In this document: one piece after another, positions 33,595-46,470 of the stretch
How the letters are laid out: every line of letters begins with the position of its first letter
Position numbering within the stretch: the stretch's first letter is position 1
Source: Phaeosaccion multiseriatum
Taxonomy: Eukaryota; Ochrophyta, other classes
DNA length: 64,000 nucleotides
Reading direction: 5' to 3'
Assembly (NCBI GenBank): GCA_965112735.1
Contig: OZ218957.1
Coordinates: 868,001-932,000, forward strand
The notes under the pieces: model-generated
What the model was told of the DNA's origin: nothing
The model's database searches: none
Seen by the model: the letters and a program-made list of their open reading frames with translations, nothing else
Made by a program: the position numbers and the translations under genes

Positions 33595-34398
33595 GGAGGG
33601 GCTGGGGGAGGGGGTGGTGGCAGGAGAGCGCTGGCGTCGGGTGGCACGGATTCGGGGGGCTTCTAGGGTGGTTTCGGGGACGGAAAATAGTTTATAGTCA
33701 GTCCGCCAGACAAGACGGGAGCCTTGTTTGTTTGCTTGCTTGCCCTTTGCAAGAACAATTAACAGCAAAAACTACTCTGAAAGCAACTTGCGCAAGTGCC
33801 CTTCCAGACTGCGCACAGACTGTCGAAGAGCTGCGGCAGTCCCTTCGCGTCTTCTGCCCAGCCCCACTCGTCAGTCAAGTAGAGTTTTCCACCAGCGACA
33901 CTTGCTGCCCCACTGCCTCGCTGGTTTTGTTCGACCCACGATTGAACTGAAAAAAAGATACGTATTACCATGTACTACGAAGTAGGACTCACGAGACTAC
34001 GCTATGCTAGGCGCTGCCTACTGCGGCAGCTGCTGCTGCGTCTGCCCTCTCTCCACCTCCTCCTCCTCCTCCTCCTCCTCCTCCTCCTCCTCCTCCTCCT
34101 CCTCCTCCTCCTCCTCCTCCTCCTCCTCCTCCTCCTCCTCCTCCTCCTCCTCCTCCTCCTCCTCCTCCTCCTCCTCCTCCTCCTCCTCCTCCTCCTCCTC
34201 CTCCTCCTCCTCCTCCTCCTCCTCCTCCTCCTCCTCCTCCTCCTCCTCCTCCTCCTCCTCCTCCTCCTCCTCCTCCTCCTCCTCCTCCTCCTCCTCCTCC
34301 TCCTCCTCCTCCTCCTCCTCCTCCTCCTCCTCCTCCTCCTCCTCCTCCTCCTCCTCCTCCTCCTCCTCCTCCCCCTCCTCCTCCTCCTCCTCCTCCTC

Positions 34399-34438
<40 letters not shown>

Positions 34439-34660
34439 CGTCCCGCCGCCGCCGCCGGTGCTCAGCCAGCAGGCTCCTGCCCTTGCCCCTGCCTGCGAGT
34501 CAAGGGCTCTATGAGCGACTCTAGCCCGTATGACGCTAACCACGGACAAGAAGGGTTCTCTGGCTCTAGCCTATATGGCGCTACCCCGCGACGAGGGATG
34601 GGTATGTATGACGTTATCAACCGACGAAGCTCGGGCTTTCCGACTTCAGCCTGTATCATG
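33595..34660. other. convergent intergenic region with CTC repeat
   Basis: It separates two converging genes. Apart from the CTC/CTG array, 34510-34680 contains three or four decayed copies of a phrase resembling CTCTAGCCTATATGGCGCTA, spaced about 50 bp, which run into the 3' end of the minus-strand gene. No gene seen. Confidence 0.5.
34056..34435. repeat. CTC trinucleotide array ending in CTG
   Basis: About 115 CTC units (one CCC interruption near 34372) followed by about 11 CTG units. All frames through it are homopolymer translations (Leu, Ser, Gly) and not genes. Confidence 0.95.
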
Positions 34661-36049
34661 CTACCCATCGACGAGGCCTGCCGAGATCTCCGCGAGGCTG
34701 TGGTCCGCAAGTTGCCCCTCCACCTCCGTCGCCGTCTTGTGAAGGAAGGCCATGTGCCCTGCCGCGGACTTGCTCGGCACCCTCCTGCTCTGGAACCCTC
34801 CTGAGGAGGCCAGCTTGCCCTTGTCTGCCCCTCTGCCGGCAGTACCGATGCCGCTGAGGCTGCCGTTGAGCAGTCGCTTACCACGTACATTATGCCCCAG
34901 GTACTCGACCAGCACCAGCGGTTGGTCGTACGGGTTCATGTGAGCCTTGCGTCGGCTCTTTTGCAGGGCTGCCTTGGGGTCCACCTCGTCCTTGGGCACC
35001 CCAATCGCGTCCAGCTTCTGCTGCGAGGCGATGAGGTGAAGTAGCGGGTGTGTGTTGTGCATGCCCTTGTCTGCTGCCATCTCTCGGAAGAACTCCTCCT
35101 CCCTCGCGCGGATCATGTCCTCGGGGCTGCCTCCTCCTCCTCCTCCCCCTCCTCCTCCTCCTCCTTCTCCTCCCCCTCCTCCTCCTCCTGTGGCGGTAGC
35201 AGCCATGAGATCTAGCTCGAAGTCATTCACATCCTCGTTGTTCCGCACGACGGGAGGGAGGTCCGGTGCCTCTCGAGGCTGCATGTAGGGTGCGCTATCA
35301 CCCTCACCCCCACCCTCACCCCCACTGCTATTGTTGCTATTGTTGATACCGCTACTGCTACTGCTATGGCGCCGCTTCCACGCCTTCTTCTTCCTCCCCG
35401 CCCCCGCCGCCGCCCCACCCTGCTGCTGCAGCGGGAGCCAAGCGCTGTCGTCCTGCTGCCTGTTGCCCACCCTCCGCATGAGGGCAGCTGCCTGCCGTCC
35501 TCCGTCCAACTTGAGACTGTGCGTGCTCATGGCATGCTCTGCCAAGGCCCGCCGTCCCGTGGCTCGAAAAGCGAGCGTCGCCAACTCTGTATAAACGAGG
35601 TAACAGTTCTCGCATAGCGCCGCCGTCTTGTACAAAAAGAGCGGATCCCTGGCGTGCCTGTGGTAGGCGTCGGCAGCGAGCTTGGGATGGAGTTGGCGAA
35701 TCACTGGAGGGATGGTCACGTCCTCCTGGGAGATCTTCTTCGCAGCCGCTACTGCTGCCGCCACTGCCGTGGCTGGACCTCCACCCCCTCCGGCTCCTCC
35801 TCCCCCTTGGGCCTTGAGGCTGGCCTCCTGTCCCGCTGCCGCAAGCTTGTGCAAGGGCATTCCAAAGCCCACCCCCCCTGCCGCTGCGATGGCCTCTGCG
35901 GAGGGTGGCCACTCAACGGCTCCGTGACAAGCGGCGGGGTCACTCGCCACCAGGTCCAGCACCTGTTGTTTCCAAGTACGAGGAAGTCAGTGAAGGGGCA
36001 CCCACACCGGTAAACTATTTAATCAAGTGAGGACACCCACCACACACAA

Positions 36050-36103
<54 letters not shown>

Positions 36104-37128
36104 CCAGAGAATCATTTGACTTCCACCACCCTTGCTCGGCTTACGTACGATACCTGCTCAAAGTGCGCAATGATGGTCTTGTAGGGCACCTCGTGGAAGG
36201 TGTCAACGCAGGACGTGTTGAAGCAGGACAGACACTTGGAGGAGCGAGAGGCCACAACCTCCGTACCCAAGTGCGACGGCACAGGGTTGAGCTTGAGCTG
36301 CCTAGGTACGTGCACCACTTCGTTGATGTTTACGGGCTTGGTCGCCCCCAGCCCGACCGCCGTCGTCTCCCCGTGGACCGCCCTGTCGGCCAGGCGGATG
36401 CTGTTGCTCCACAGCAGCCACACTCGATCGTTTGTGTCGACTTTGAGGTTTGCGACCATGCGGGAGATGCACTGCTTTTGGAAGGACACCTCGGCCACGT
36501 GAGATACCACACTCTTGCACACACGCTGCACCTGCGCGGGCAGCACCTCCCCGCGGAGGGGGTTAGCTTGGGAGAAGATGTCTGGCCCGTCGTAGGTCAC
36601 CGCCCTCTCGTAGAGCCCATATCTGCGGTCGAAGAGCTGCCGGCAGTTGACCCGACGCTCCAAGAGACAAATCTTTGGAGACCAAATAGCCCGCACAATG
36701 GAGTTGCGCGTGCCCTTGGGCTCAATGAAGCGCTGAAGAATACCATTGTGCTCCTTCCACCGGTTGAAGAGAAAGTTATGCAAGCCCTCCCTGTTCAGAT
36801 ACTCTATACTTGTGGCGCTCTTGTCCTCGGGGCCGCCAATCGAGGCCGTGCTGTGGTTCTCCCAGCTCACGTAGTAGGCCACAATGTCGCAGCCAAAGGC
36901 GTCTGCCGCATTGGTGAATGCCTCCTCGATGCGTGAGTTAATGACATTGATCTTGAGCTTCTTCTTAATGTGGCCGTCCACGCTCGTGAAGTACCAATTG
37001 ATGGGCTGCCCAAACTTGTACACAATGGTGTCTGGGATGTTGATTGAGGGGCTAAAGCTCAGCTCGTCCTTGCTCCACAAGTATTCGTACAGATGCTCGC
37101 ACACCCCGTCTCCCTCCACCGTATACAT
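34661..37128 (-). CDS. conserved-looking protein of unknown function, 758 residues, 2 exons
   Basis: Exons 37128-36154 and 35962-34661, phase 0, GT-AG. The frame upstream of the ATG at 37128 stays open without another ATG for over 100 bp, so an extra 5' exon is possible. Residues 1-325 look like a folded, constrained domain: INIPDTIVYKFGQPINWYF, EYLNREGLHNFLFNRWKEHN, LQRFIEPKGTRNSIVRAIW, SPKICLLERRVNCRQLFDRR, CISRMVANLKVDTNDRVWLL, and a Cys cluster CLSCFNTSCVDTFHEV. The second exon has HARDPLFLYKTAALCENCYL with two cysteines, long Ser/Asn and Gly-rich linkers, and NNEDVNDFELDLMAA. I do not recognise the family. It starts 499 bp from IFT121 in the opposite direction, which makes a ciliary role worth testing, not established. 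Confidence 0.65.
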
Positions 37129-37627
37129 GCCCCCCGCTGCTCCGAGGGTTCGCACCCAGTCCTCGCTGCTGGGGCTGCTTCTCCCTCCCTCCTCCTCGCT
37201 CCTGCTATTGCATTTCTGGACTGCTCCTGCTTTGCATGCATTGACTACTGCCGCCCCTTCTCATCATATCCTTGCCTCCTTCCAGATTCTTCCTCTCCTC
37301 GGCCACATTCACTGCACGTGGGGTTGTGCTGCTGCCCCCTCCCCCTCCCAGCCTCCAAAAAGGTAACGGCAAACATGGGGTGCCATCTGCCTAAGAGTAA
37401 GAGAGAAACGGAAATCGCGATACCTGCCAGTCTTTGTTGGAAGGGTTGGATCGGCTTTCACCACCGACCTCGCAGCGAGATGGCGAGGTAGCGCAAGGGA
37501 AGGGAGTTCTCTATCCCCGTTAACTACGAACCGGAGGGAGAGAAGAGCAGGCAGGCAACAGGGGGGAAAAGGGGGGTCGAACTTGCCTCGGTGATCTTAG
37601 GGCGCCGGCCCGAGCAAGTGGAGAGCC
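37129..37627. promoter_or_regulatory. divergent region between the 758-residue gene and IFT121
   Basis: 499 bp that must hold both promoters, unless an extra 5' exon of the minus-strand gene lies in 37129-37250. I see no TATA box or clear X-box-like palindrome by eye. Confidence 0.35.
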
Positions 37628-40600
37628 ATGCGGACCTATTTGAGCAAGAAGATCGCCATCCCCAATGGCACTAAGCTCCACAGCCTGGCATGGAACCCAG
37701 ACCAAGGCTGGATCGCCTGTGGAGGGGCAGACGGACTCATGAAAGTGCTCAAGCTGGACAGCCCCACTGCACCCAAGGACGGGGGAGCAGGAGCAGGAGG
37801 GGCGGGGGGCGGCAAGCCGGCAGGAAGCAACCTCAGCATGAACCAGACGCTAGACGGCCATGAGGGCTCCGTTATGTGCGTGACTTGGAACGCCAACTAT
37901 AGCAAGCTGACCACGAGCGACGGTAACGGACTCATCATCGTATGGATGCTGCACCAGGGCATGTGGTATGAGGAAATGATCAACAACCGCAACAAGAGCG
38001 TGGTAAGGGACATGAAGTGGACCAGCGACGGGCAGAAGATCTGCATCATCTACGAGGACGGGGCGGTGATTGTGGGCAGCGTGGACGGCAATCGGCTCTG
38101 GGGCAAGGAGCTGGATGTGGGGCTGAGGAAAGTAGAGTGGGCGCCGGACGGCAAGCGGATACTCTTCGTCTGCTCGGCGGGGAAGGTGAGAGGAGGAACA
38201 GGGACAAGAGGGCCGGAGGGGGGGGGGGGGTGAGGGGGGGTGACGAAGACGCTGCTGAAAGAAGGGTGGGCTGGTGTCATTCATTCGGTGATAGCACGAC
38301 TTGCCCTGTACCGCACACCAGGACACGCTCTCCTCTCTCTGTCTTCTCAAACAATGTGGTATGACTGTCCCTCTTTTCTCCATACTCGGCGCAGGTGCAC
38401 ATTTTCGACGCGGGAGGGAATAGAATCAAAGGCTTGGCGCTGGACGCCGTCCAAAGCACCAGTAACAAGGGAGAGGGCAAGTCAGGAGGGGGGGGGAGCG
38501 ATGACGATGACAGCGATGACGACACCGGCGAGAGCAAGCAGAACGCAGACGCCACCAACAGGGGCAACCAAGTCGTGAGCATCGATTGGTACGACGGGGC
38601 GGAGGGCCACATGCACCAAGACGCCCCTACCTTGGCGGTGGCGCTCGCCAATGGACGCGTGCAGGTGCGTGCGTGCGTGTGTGTGCTTGTGTGTGTGCCT
38701 GTGTGTGAGTCTACATTTTGCATCATTCATTTCATTCATGCGACAAGGGGGCCCCTTCCTCCTTCCCCCTTCCTCCTTCGCTCGATTCGAGGCTTGTGTA
38801 TTTGTGTGTGTGTGTGGGAGGGGGGGGGGGGGGGTAAAATGAGGACCTTCACGCAACGCATCCACCAGGCACACAACAAAGACCCGCCCTTCCATCGATC
38901 GAACCTGCGCTTTGTCTCTCGGATATCGGCGTATTTTCATGCCGATTGCCTCGTCTCTCCCCCCCACCCCCCACTGCCTCGCGCAGCTGACACGTGGCGC
39001 GGACGAGTTGACGAGAGAGGACAGCGGCGGGCGAAAGGTGGGCCCCGTCATCATCGACAGTCGACTGAAGCTGCGCCAGGCCAAGTGGAACACGAACGGT
39101 ACCGTGCTCGCGCTGACAGGCAACACCACCGCCATCTCGCGGAGCGGCGAGAAGAGGGAGATGAGCATGGTTAAGGTGAGTGAGGGGCGGGAAGGGAGGG
39201 GAGGGAAGGGAGGGGGAGGAGAAGGGTAGGCGGGTTTGCAAATGAACGGTCTGATGAAACACACACGCACACCCGCACCCCCACCCACCACCCACCCACC
39301 CACCCATACACATGCACGCATGCACCCCCCCGTACGTACACGTTAGTTCTACACCCCGTACGGCGAGCTGCTCCGTACGCTGAAGGTGCCCCACAGCGGT
39401 GTGACTGGGCTGAGCTGGGAGGGGGGTGGACTTCGCATCGCCTTGGCCGTGGAGGAGTTCATTTACTTCGCCAACATTAGACCGGACTACCAATGGGGAT
39501 ACGCAAAGGGCGCCGACATGCTGTGTTATGCGTTTCAGAAGCCCGACCGGGTAGAGACCAATGTCGTGTTCTGGTGAGTGGGTGGGCGAGTGGGTGGGGA
39601 AGGGAGGGGGGGAGGGAGGGAGGGAGGGAGGGAGGAAGGCGCTAGTTCCTCCTTCTGTTTATAACCGCCAAGCGCTTCCTGCCCGTGTTGTAACCGCCAA
39701 GCGCTTCCTGCCCGTGTTGTACTCTCTGCTGCTCTCTCCCCTCCCCTTCTCTTCTCTCCCTCCCCTCCTCATCCCTTCTCTCCCCTCCTCTCTCTCTCTC
39801 TCTCTCTCTCCTTCTCTTCTCTTCTCTTCTCTCCCCTCCTCTCTCTCCCCTCCCCTCTCTGTCTCTCTCTCTCCCCCCTTCTCTTCTCTTCTCTTCTCTC
39901 CCCTTGCTCTCCGCTCCTCTTGTCTTGTCTTGTCCTGCCCTGTCTCCTCTTCTCTTCTCTCCCCTTCCTCTCCTCTCCTCTTGTCTTGTCTTGTCCTTTC
40001 TCCTCTTGTCTCAGGGACTTACGGAGTGATGAACGGCACACCAAGCTCGTCAAGGTGAGGGGGGCTTTACACAGCCTTTACACAGCCTGCGGGGGGGGGG
40101 AGGGAGGGAAAGGAGGAGGGGGAGGAAGGGGAGGAAGCAGAGGGGAGGGGAAGAGAGGCGAAGAGAGCGCTGGAGAGTGCCCTCTGTCGACGGGCAGCGA
40201 CCCGACAGTGCGAGGTATAGAGGCGACATCAAAGGAGGGGACAAACGGGTTAAAAAGAGTGTAGTTCGATATCTTCATTGACATTCAAACAATAGCGAAG
40301 TTCGATCTCAATGGACATTCATCACCGAGGCCAATAAAATGAAACCAACCTGCAACTGAACCCCTTCCCCAACCAACTTCCTTTGCTGCCCCCTCTTCCC
40401 CTCTTTTCACACACACGCACACGCACACACGCACACACACACACAAACACACACGCACATACACACACACACACAGGATCTGAAGCAGCTCAAGGCGGGC
40501 GGGGAAAGTGCCGTGATGATTTCCGGTCCGACAGACGTGCTCGGCTCCCACCGGGTTACCCTGCTGGACGCCATTGGGAACCCTCTTGAAGAGAAGTCAA

Positions 40601-42127
40601 CACTTGTGCAGCCCAACTTTGTTGTGATGACAGAGAGACACGTGGTCGTGGCGGATAAGAAGGTTTGCTATGTGTGGCAGTACAGAACACAGCCAGTTGC
40701 CAAGGTAAGGGAGGGAGGGAGGGAGGGGGGGAGGGAGGGAGAGAGAAAGAGAGGGAGAGAGGGAGGGAGGGAGAGAGGGGGGGAGGGAGAGAGAGGGAGG
40801 GAGGGAGGGAGGGAGGGAGGGAGGGAGGGAGGGAGGGATAAAGGGAAGGAGAGAGAGAGGGAGGGAGGGAGGGAAGGAAGGAAGGAAGGAGGGAGGGAGG
40901 GAGGCGGCTTTTCAGTGGAGAACGAATGCAATGAGGTGAAAAGAACAAAAAGGAGAAGAACAGTATCAAGGAAAGGAAAACACCCATACCCCTTTAACCC
41001 TACCCCATACCGTATAACCCACGCCCCATACCCTACACCCCATACCCTATACCCTTTACCCCATACCACCCTCCCTGTGCCTGCAGCTGAGTGCGCTGGA
41101 CATCGGCTCCAACGTGTCCAAGGTTCTGAAACGCTCCTCCGGCAAGGAGCGAATCGTCGACCCCCAAGATCTCAGCGGCAACCCCATTCTCACCATTGAC
41201 GCCTACAATCGCAGTCAGGCAGTCGCGGAGGAGGGGGAGGGAGGGTCGAGCAGCGGCAGCAGCAGCGGCAGCAGCAAGGCGGGTGGTGCTAAGGGGCAAG
41301 GAGGGGAAGCGTCGTCTTCGATCTGTGCAGTAGCGGCTTCAGATCGGCTGTTGGTCATCGCGTTGGACAATGGCCAGCTACAGTGCTACTCGCTGCCGCA
41401 CTTGGCTGTGGAGGCGCAGTACACAGTTCGATGTGTGCCGGCAGGTCTGAGTCTGAACTGCAACAGCTCTCTGCTCAGTATTGTCGACGACCATGGTATG
41501 CTCACCATATTCGACTTCGCGGCTGAACGGAGGGCCAAGGGAGGGCCAGGGGTTGGCGACGACGACGAACTCGACTTTGGTGTTGGTGTTGGTGGTACAG
41601 GGGTGGACGGTGGTGGGGGGATGGGTGGTCCGGGCGGCGGCAAGACGCAGCAGCAGCAACAGCAACAGGCTGCCAAGAAGGTGGACTGGAGCGGCTTTGA
41701 AAGGAAGGATGCGTGGGACATGGTGTGGAGCTGTGACGACCCTCTGCAGGTGAGTGAGTGAGTGAGTGAGTGACCGAGGTGTCAATAAAACTCAAACCGA
41801 AACTGAACCTGACACTTCACCTGAAAACCCAAACCCTCTCTGCAGTTCGCGGTGACGGAGAAGACAAAAACCTTCGTGTTCCACGGGGACGAGCCCGAGG
41901 AGGCGAGGCCCAACAGCGGATACATGTGTAGCTTCGAGGTGGGTGTAGTATGTCAATGGGTGGATAGGTGTAGTATGTCAATGGCTGGGTGGGTGGATGG
42001 GTGGGTGTAGTTGGGTGTAGTTGGGTGTAGGTGGAGGGGGTTGGATGTGTGTGTGGGTGTGTGTGTGGATGAGTGTGCGTGTGCGTGTATGTGTGTGTGT
42101 GTGTGTGTGTGTGCGTGTGTGTGTGTG

Positions 42128-42170
<43 letters not shown>

Positions 42171-44064
42171 GTAAGTGTAGTGTGGGTGGGTGGTAGACGT
42201 GTGCGTTGACATCAGCCCCCTCTCCCTCCGTCCGTCCCTCCGTCTTTCGTCGCCTCTCTACGCAGGACATGGAGGTGAAGCTTGTGCGCCTCGATGAAGT
42301 CATGATGGCGCCAGAAGCCGTGGAGCGGGTGAGTGACTGACTTGACTGCCTGTCTGACTTGACTGAGTGATTCTCACTGACTCACTGACTCACTGACTCA
42401 CTAACTCACGGGCGCACGGACTCACTGACTGTCATACATACAACCTCACACCCACACAGAGCATGGTGAGTCAGATGGAGACTCGACAACTCAAGAACCT
42501 CCGCGAGCTCATCAACACATCAGGCGTTACAGAAGGCCTCGCTTTCGTAACCGCCGCTCAGCCCGCCCCTCCCCACCCAAAGCTGTGGCGCTGTCTCGCC
42601 CAAGCAGCGCTAGAGGTTCTGGACTTCGGCTTGGCGGACAAGGCGTTTGTGCACTGTGCTGACTACCAGGGGATCCACTTTGTGCAGCGGGTGGCCGGGC
42701 TGACAGATCGGATGAAGCAGCGAGCCGAAGTAGCGGCGTATTTCTTGCGTTATGACGAGGCAGAGTCGCTGTATAGGGAGATTGATCGCAAGGACTTGGC
42801 CATTGATTTGCGGCAGAGGCTTGGTGACTGGCTGAGGGTGGTGCACCTCGTGAAGCAAGGAGGGGGCGATGATCAGCAGCTGCAGAGGGCGTGGAGCATG
42901 ATTGGTGAGCACTACGCGGACCGCAGCAAGTGGACCAAGGCCATGCAGTACTACAAACAGGTAGGTGGGGGGGTTAAGTCACTGAAAAGTGCTCTGTGGG
43001 CAGATGGTGTGTTGGTAGGTGCGCATGTCAGTGACAAAATTCTTGTTGCCTTGCTGTGCCTTACCTCCCTCCCTCCCTTCCTCCCTCCCTCCCTCCCTCC
43101 CTCCCTCCCTCCCTCCCTCCCTCCCTCCATCCATCCCTCCCTCCCTCCCTCCCTCCCTCCCTCCCTCCCTCCCTCCCTCCCTCCCTCCCTCCCTCCCTCC
43201 CTCCCTCCCTCCCTCCCTCCCTCCCTCCCTCCCTCCCCCTCCCTCCGTCCCTCCCTCCCCCTCCCTCCCTCCCTCCAACACAGGCCCGCAGCCTGGACAA
43301 ACAAGCCGACTGCTTCTACCGCCTCGAGGAGTACCAGCATCTATCCGCCCTCGTCGAGGCCTTGCCCCCCGGTAGCGCCGAACTGCTCAAGCTCGGTAGC
43401 CTGTTCCAAGGGGTAGGGCTTGCGGGAGAGGCGGTCAATGCGTACGTCCGTGGAGGTGACCCAAAGGCCGCCATTGATGCATGTGTGCTGCTGAACCAGT
43501 GGTCGAGGGCGGTCGATCTGGCAGCCGAGTTCGATTTCCCTCAGATTGAGGGTTTGCTGAGCAAGTACGCACTGCAATTGTTGGAGAGGGGCGAGCATCT
43601 GAGGGCAGTGGAGCTGTATCGGAAGGCAAATAAAGCCACGGATGCCGCGCTGCTCTTGGCCAAGCTCGCAGAGGAGTCGGGGAGAGTACACGTCAACCCT
43701 CTCCGGGCCAAGAAGCTGCATGTGCTTGCAGCGCTTGAGGTGGAAAGACACCGCAAGCATGTGCTGAATCTCACCTCGAGCATGACCAGGCAGGGTGGCA
43801 AAACGGCAGCGGATGTGGCAACGGCAACGGCGGTGACGCTTGATACGCTCATGGCCACTGGGGATAGCGCCGAGGACAAGCAGGCGAGCAAGGTGCTGGA
43901 CAATGCCTGGAGGGGCGCCGAGGCCTACCACTACTACATGCTCGCACAGAGGCAAGTGTCAAGCAAGTGTCAAGCAAGGTGTCAAGCAAAGTGTCAAGCA
44001 AGTGTCAAGGGAGGGACTCATATCAAGTCAAGTCAAGTCAATCATGTGATTCAGTCGTCAATCA

Positions 44065-44102
<38 letters not shown>

Positions 44103-45074
44103 CTTAAGTCTCTTGACTTTGTGAGTGGAGATGCCCTTCGAGGGGCCAAGGAGGGACGCAAATTGAGCTGAGGGCTGAGCTTGATGCGATGATCTGCGGC
44201 AGATGAAACATGGGACCATCACATACGACTCACAACTGACAACGTACAGCACATCCAACACCACCACAAACCCACACACCAACAGGCAGCTGTACCAGGG
44301 GCAAATCGAGATGGGCATGAAGACGGCCATCCGCTGCGCCGAGTATGAAGATATCCTCCCTCCCTGGGACATTTACAGCCTCGTGGCCGTCGCCGCCTAC
44401 CACTGCGGCTACTTTGGTGTGTGTAGCAGGGCCTTCGTCAAGCTGCAGACGCTGCCCCAGGAGAGCGTCTCGAAGGACCAGCTGGAGGCCGTGCAGGTAA
44501 GACGGATGGGATGGCAGTGGATGGCGGTACATGACTTGACTGTGCGGCGCATGACTTGATTTGACTTGAGGAGTGGGCTTTGAAGCGGGCTCCGGCCCCT
44601 CGGGCTCCTCCCTCTGTTCTGTCTAATGGAGGGACTGTAGTGCTGCTGCTGCTTTTCCAAACCCGCTGGGGTTTGCTGTTCGGGGGTTTGGTGAGCCCTC
44701 ACGTGCCTTCAATGCATTCCCCACCCCAATCCACTCCTCCCCCCCTCCCTCTCCCCTCCCCCCCCCCCTAGGCCCTGGCGGTAAGTATCTTCACCAAACA
44801 CGAGCCGCACGATCCCACCCCCGACGGGAGCAGCAGCGTGGGGATGGCAGCCGACGGCAACAGCACCACCGGCTACGGTTATACCATGCTACCCCAGCAA
44901 TACCTCGACTGCCTGGACGAGGGACGTAGCTACATGGCCTGCACCGTGTCAGGGCAGCTCATCACGTCCAAGGCGAGGAGCATCATGTGCAAGGCGTGCA
45001 AGCGATTTGCGGTGGAGGCGGAGCTTCGGAACATTGCCAACTGCCCCCTTTGCCACGCCAGCATGCTGTCTTGA
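37628..45074 (+). CDS. IFT121: intraflagellar transport protein IFT121/WDR35, 1337 residues, 13 exons
   Basis: Exons: 37628-38185, 38395-38664, 38987-39175, 39347-39573, 40015-40054, 40477-40704, 41087-41749, 41846-41938, 42266-42328, 42460-42960, 43284-43951, 44286-44496, 44772-45074; 4014 nt in one frame. IFT121 is an IFT-A subunit needed for retrograde transport in cilia. The N-terminus ([19 protein letters not shown], then [31 protein letters not shown]) matches WDR35 almost word for word. WD40 propellers fill about residues 1-770; TPR-like helices with [18 protein letters not shown]-like [16 protein letters not shown] and [20 protein letters not shown] follow; the C-terminus has a CKACK...CPLC zinc site. 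It is longer than the human protein (about 1180) because of Gly/Ser/Asp insertions in exons 2 and 7. The exon 11 donor is GC (AG|GCAAGT), a known minor class; all others are GT. Confidence 0.96.
40705..40905. repeat. GGGA array starting at the IFT121 exon 6 donor
   Basis: The donor itself (gtaaggga) is the first unit; about 200 bp of GGGA with GAGA and GGAA variants follow. Confidence 0.9.
42040..42172. repeat. GT-rich microsatellite in IFT121 intron 8
   Basis: GTGT tract with regular GCGT and TATG interruptions, preceded by gttgggtgta repeats that continue from the donor gtgggtgtag. Confidence 0.85.
43066..43279. repeat. CCTC array before the IFT121 exon 11 acceptor
   Basis: About 50 CCCT units, ending five bases before the acceptor AG at 43282-43283. 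It replaces the polypyrimidine tract. Confidence 0.92.
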
Positions 45075-45429
45075 TGGATGGACTTGTTGGTACTATCCAC
45101 ATAATTGAACTTCCTTGACTTGAAATTAAAATGGCATTTATTCCTACTAAGAGAGATCACGCACCAAAGGCTTATAACCCCCCCCCCCCTTCTGTGGAGG
45201 CGTAACAAGCCGGCGGTCGACGGTATAAAAGTGCGCCAAAAGACCGAAGGAGAGGTCATGGACATGACCCGAGTGCGCGTAGGAGGGCCCACTCAGTCAT
45301 AGTTTATCTGGCCTTGCTTGTCCTGCGAGTTAGCCCAATGGACTCCCCCAAGAAGGTTGTTGCTGTTTCTGCTGTTTGACCAACCGCTGTTGCTGCTTCT
45401 GCTGTATCACCAACTGCTGCTGCTTCAGG
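45075..45429. other. unclear region after IFT121
   Basis: A frame through about 45200-45302 reads NKPAVDGIKVRQKTEGEVMD then MTRVRVGGPTQS and a stop. It looks protein-like and may be an exon, but I find no convincing start. 45180-45192 is a run of C. Confidence 0.35.
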
Positions 45430-45644
45430 TCGTGTGGCCTACGAAGGGAGGAGGCAGGGAAGAAGGAGATGCCAGCGATGGCGAGAATGGCGAGGAGGGG
45501 GAGGGGGGCAGCAGTAGCAGTAGCAAGAAGAAGAAGAGCAAGAAGAGCAAGGACAAGGACAAGAAGGGGAGCAAGAAGAGGAGTGCAGCTGATGCTTACG
45601 AGGGGGGAGGGGACGCTAAAAAGCCCAAGAAGAAGAAGGATTAG
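45430..45644 (+). CDS. lysine-rich terminal exon, gene unknown
   Basis: A possible acceptor (cttcag at 45424-45429) precedes an open frame VVWPTKGGGREEGDASDGEN that becomes Ser/Lys-rich (KKKKSKKSKDKDKKGSKKR) and stops at 45642-45644. Such tails occur in nucleolar and RNA-binding proteins. The upstream exon is not identified; it could be the frame at 45200-45302 if that one avoids its stop by splicing. Low certainty. Confidence 0.3.
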
Positions 45645-45745
45645 GAAGAAAATAGTAGTTTTAGTAGTAGGAGTGTAGTAGAAAAAAGAAGAGTAGTAGT
45701 AGTAGTGGTGGTAGTAGTGGTGTAGTGGTAGAAGTAGCAGCAGGA

Positions 45746-46470
45746 GTAGGAGGAGGAGGAGGAGGAGGAGGAGGAGGAGAAGGAGGAGGAGGAGGAGGAG
45801 GAGGAGGAGGAGGAGGAGGAGGAGGAGGAGGAGGAGGAGGAGGAGGAGGAGGAGGAGGAGGAGGAGGAGGAGGAGGAGGAGGAGGAGGAGGAGGAGGAGG
45901 AGGAGGAGGAGGAGGAGGAGGAGGAGGAGGAGGAGGAGGAGGAGGAGGAGGAGGAGGAGGAGGAGGAGGAGGAGGAGGAGGAGGAGGAGGAGGAGGAGGA
46001 GGAGGAGGAGGAGGAGGAGGAGGAGGAGGAGGAGGAGGAGGAGGAGGAGGAGGAGGAGGAGGAGGAGGAGGAGGAGGAGGAGGAGGAGGAGGAGGAGGAG
46101 GAGGAGGAGGAGGAGGAGGAGGAGGAGGAGGAGGAGGAGGAGGAGGAGGAGGAGGAGGAGGAGGAGGAGGAGGAGGAGGAGGAGGAGGAGGAGGAGGAGG
46201 AGGAGGAGGAGGAGGAGGAGGAGGAGGAGGAGGAGGAGGAGGAGGAGGAGGAGGAGGAGGAGGAGGAGGAGGAGGAGGAGGAGGAGGAGGAGGAGGAGGA
46301 GGAGGAGGAGGAGGAGGAGGAGGAGGAGGAGGAGGAGGAGGAGGAGGAGGAGGAGGAGGAGGAGGAGGAGGAGGAGGAGGAGGAGGAGGAGGAGGAGGAG
46401 GAGGAGGAGGAGGAGGAGGAGGAGGAGGAGGAGGAGGAGGAGGAGGAGGGGGAGGAGGGGGAGGAGGAGG
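45746..46470. repeat. GGA trinucleotide array (about 240 units)
   Basis: About 720 bp, almost perfect, directly after the lysine-rich exon; the preceding 80 bp are TAG/GTA repeats. Frames through it (poly-Gly) are not genes. Confidence 0.95.

Noticed and set aside
33970-34804. Poly-Leu, poly-Ser and poly-Gly frames
   Set aside because: All three are reading frames of the CTC repeat.
40978-41072. Telomere-like CCCTA/CCCATAC tract
   Set aside because: Units are irregular (ccccata, ccctata, cccttta), the tract is short and lies in an IFT121 intron.
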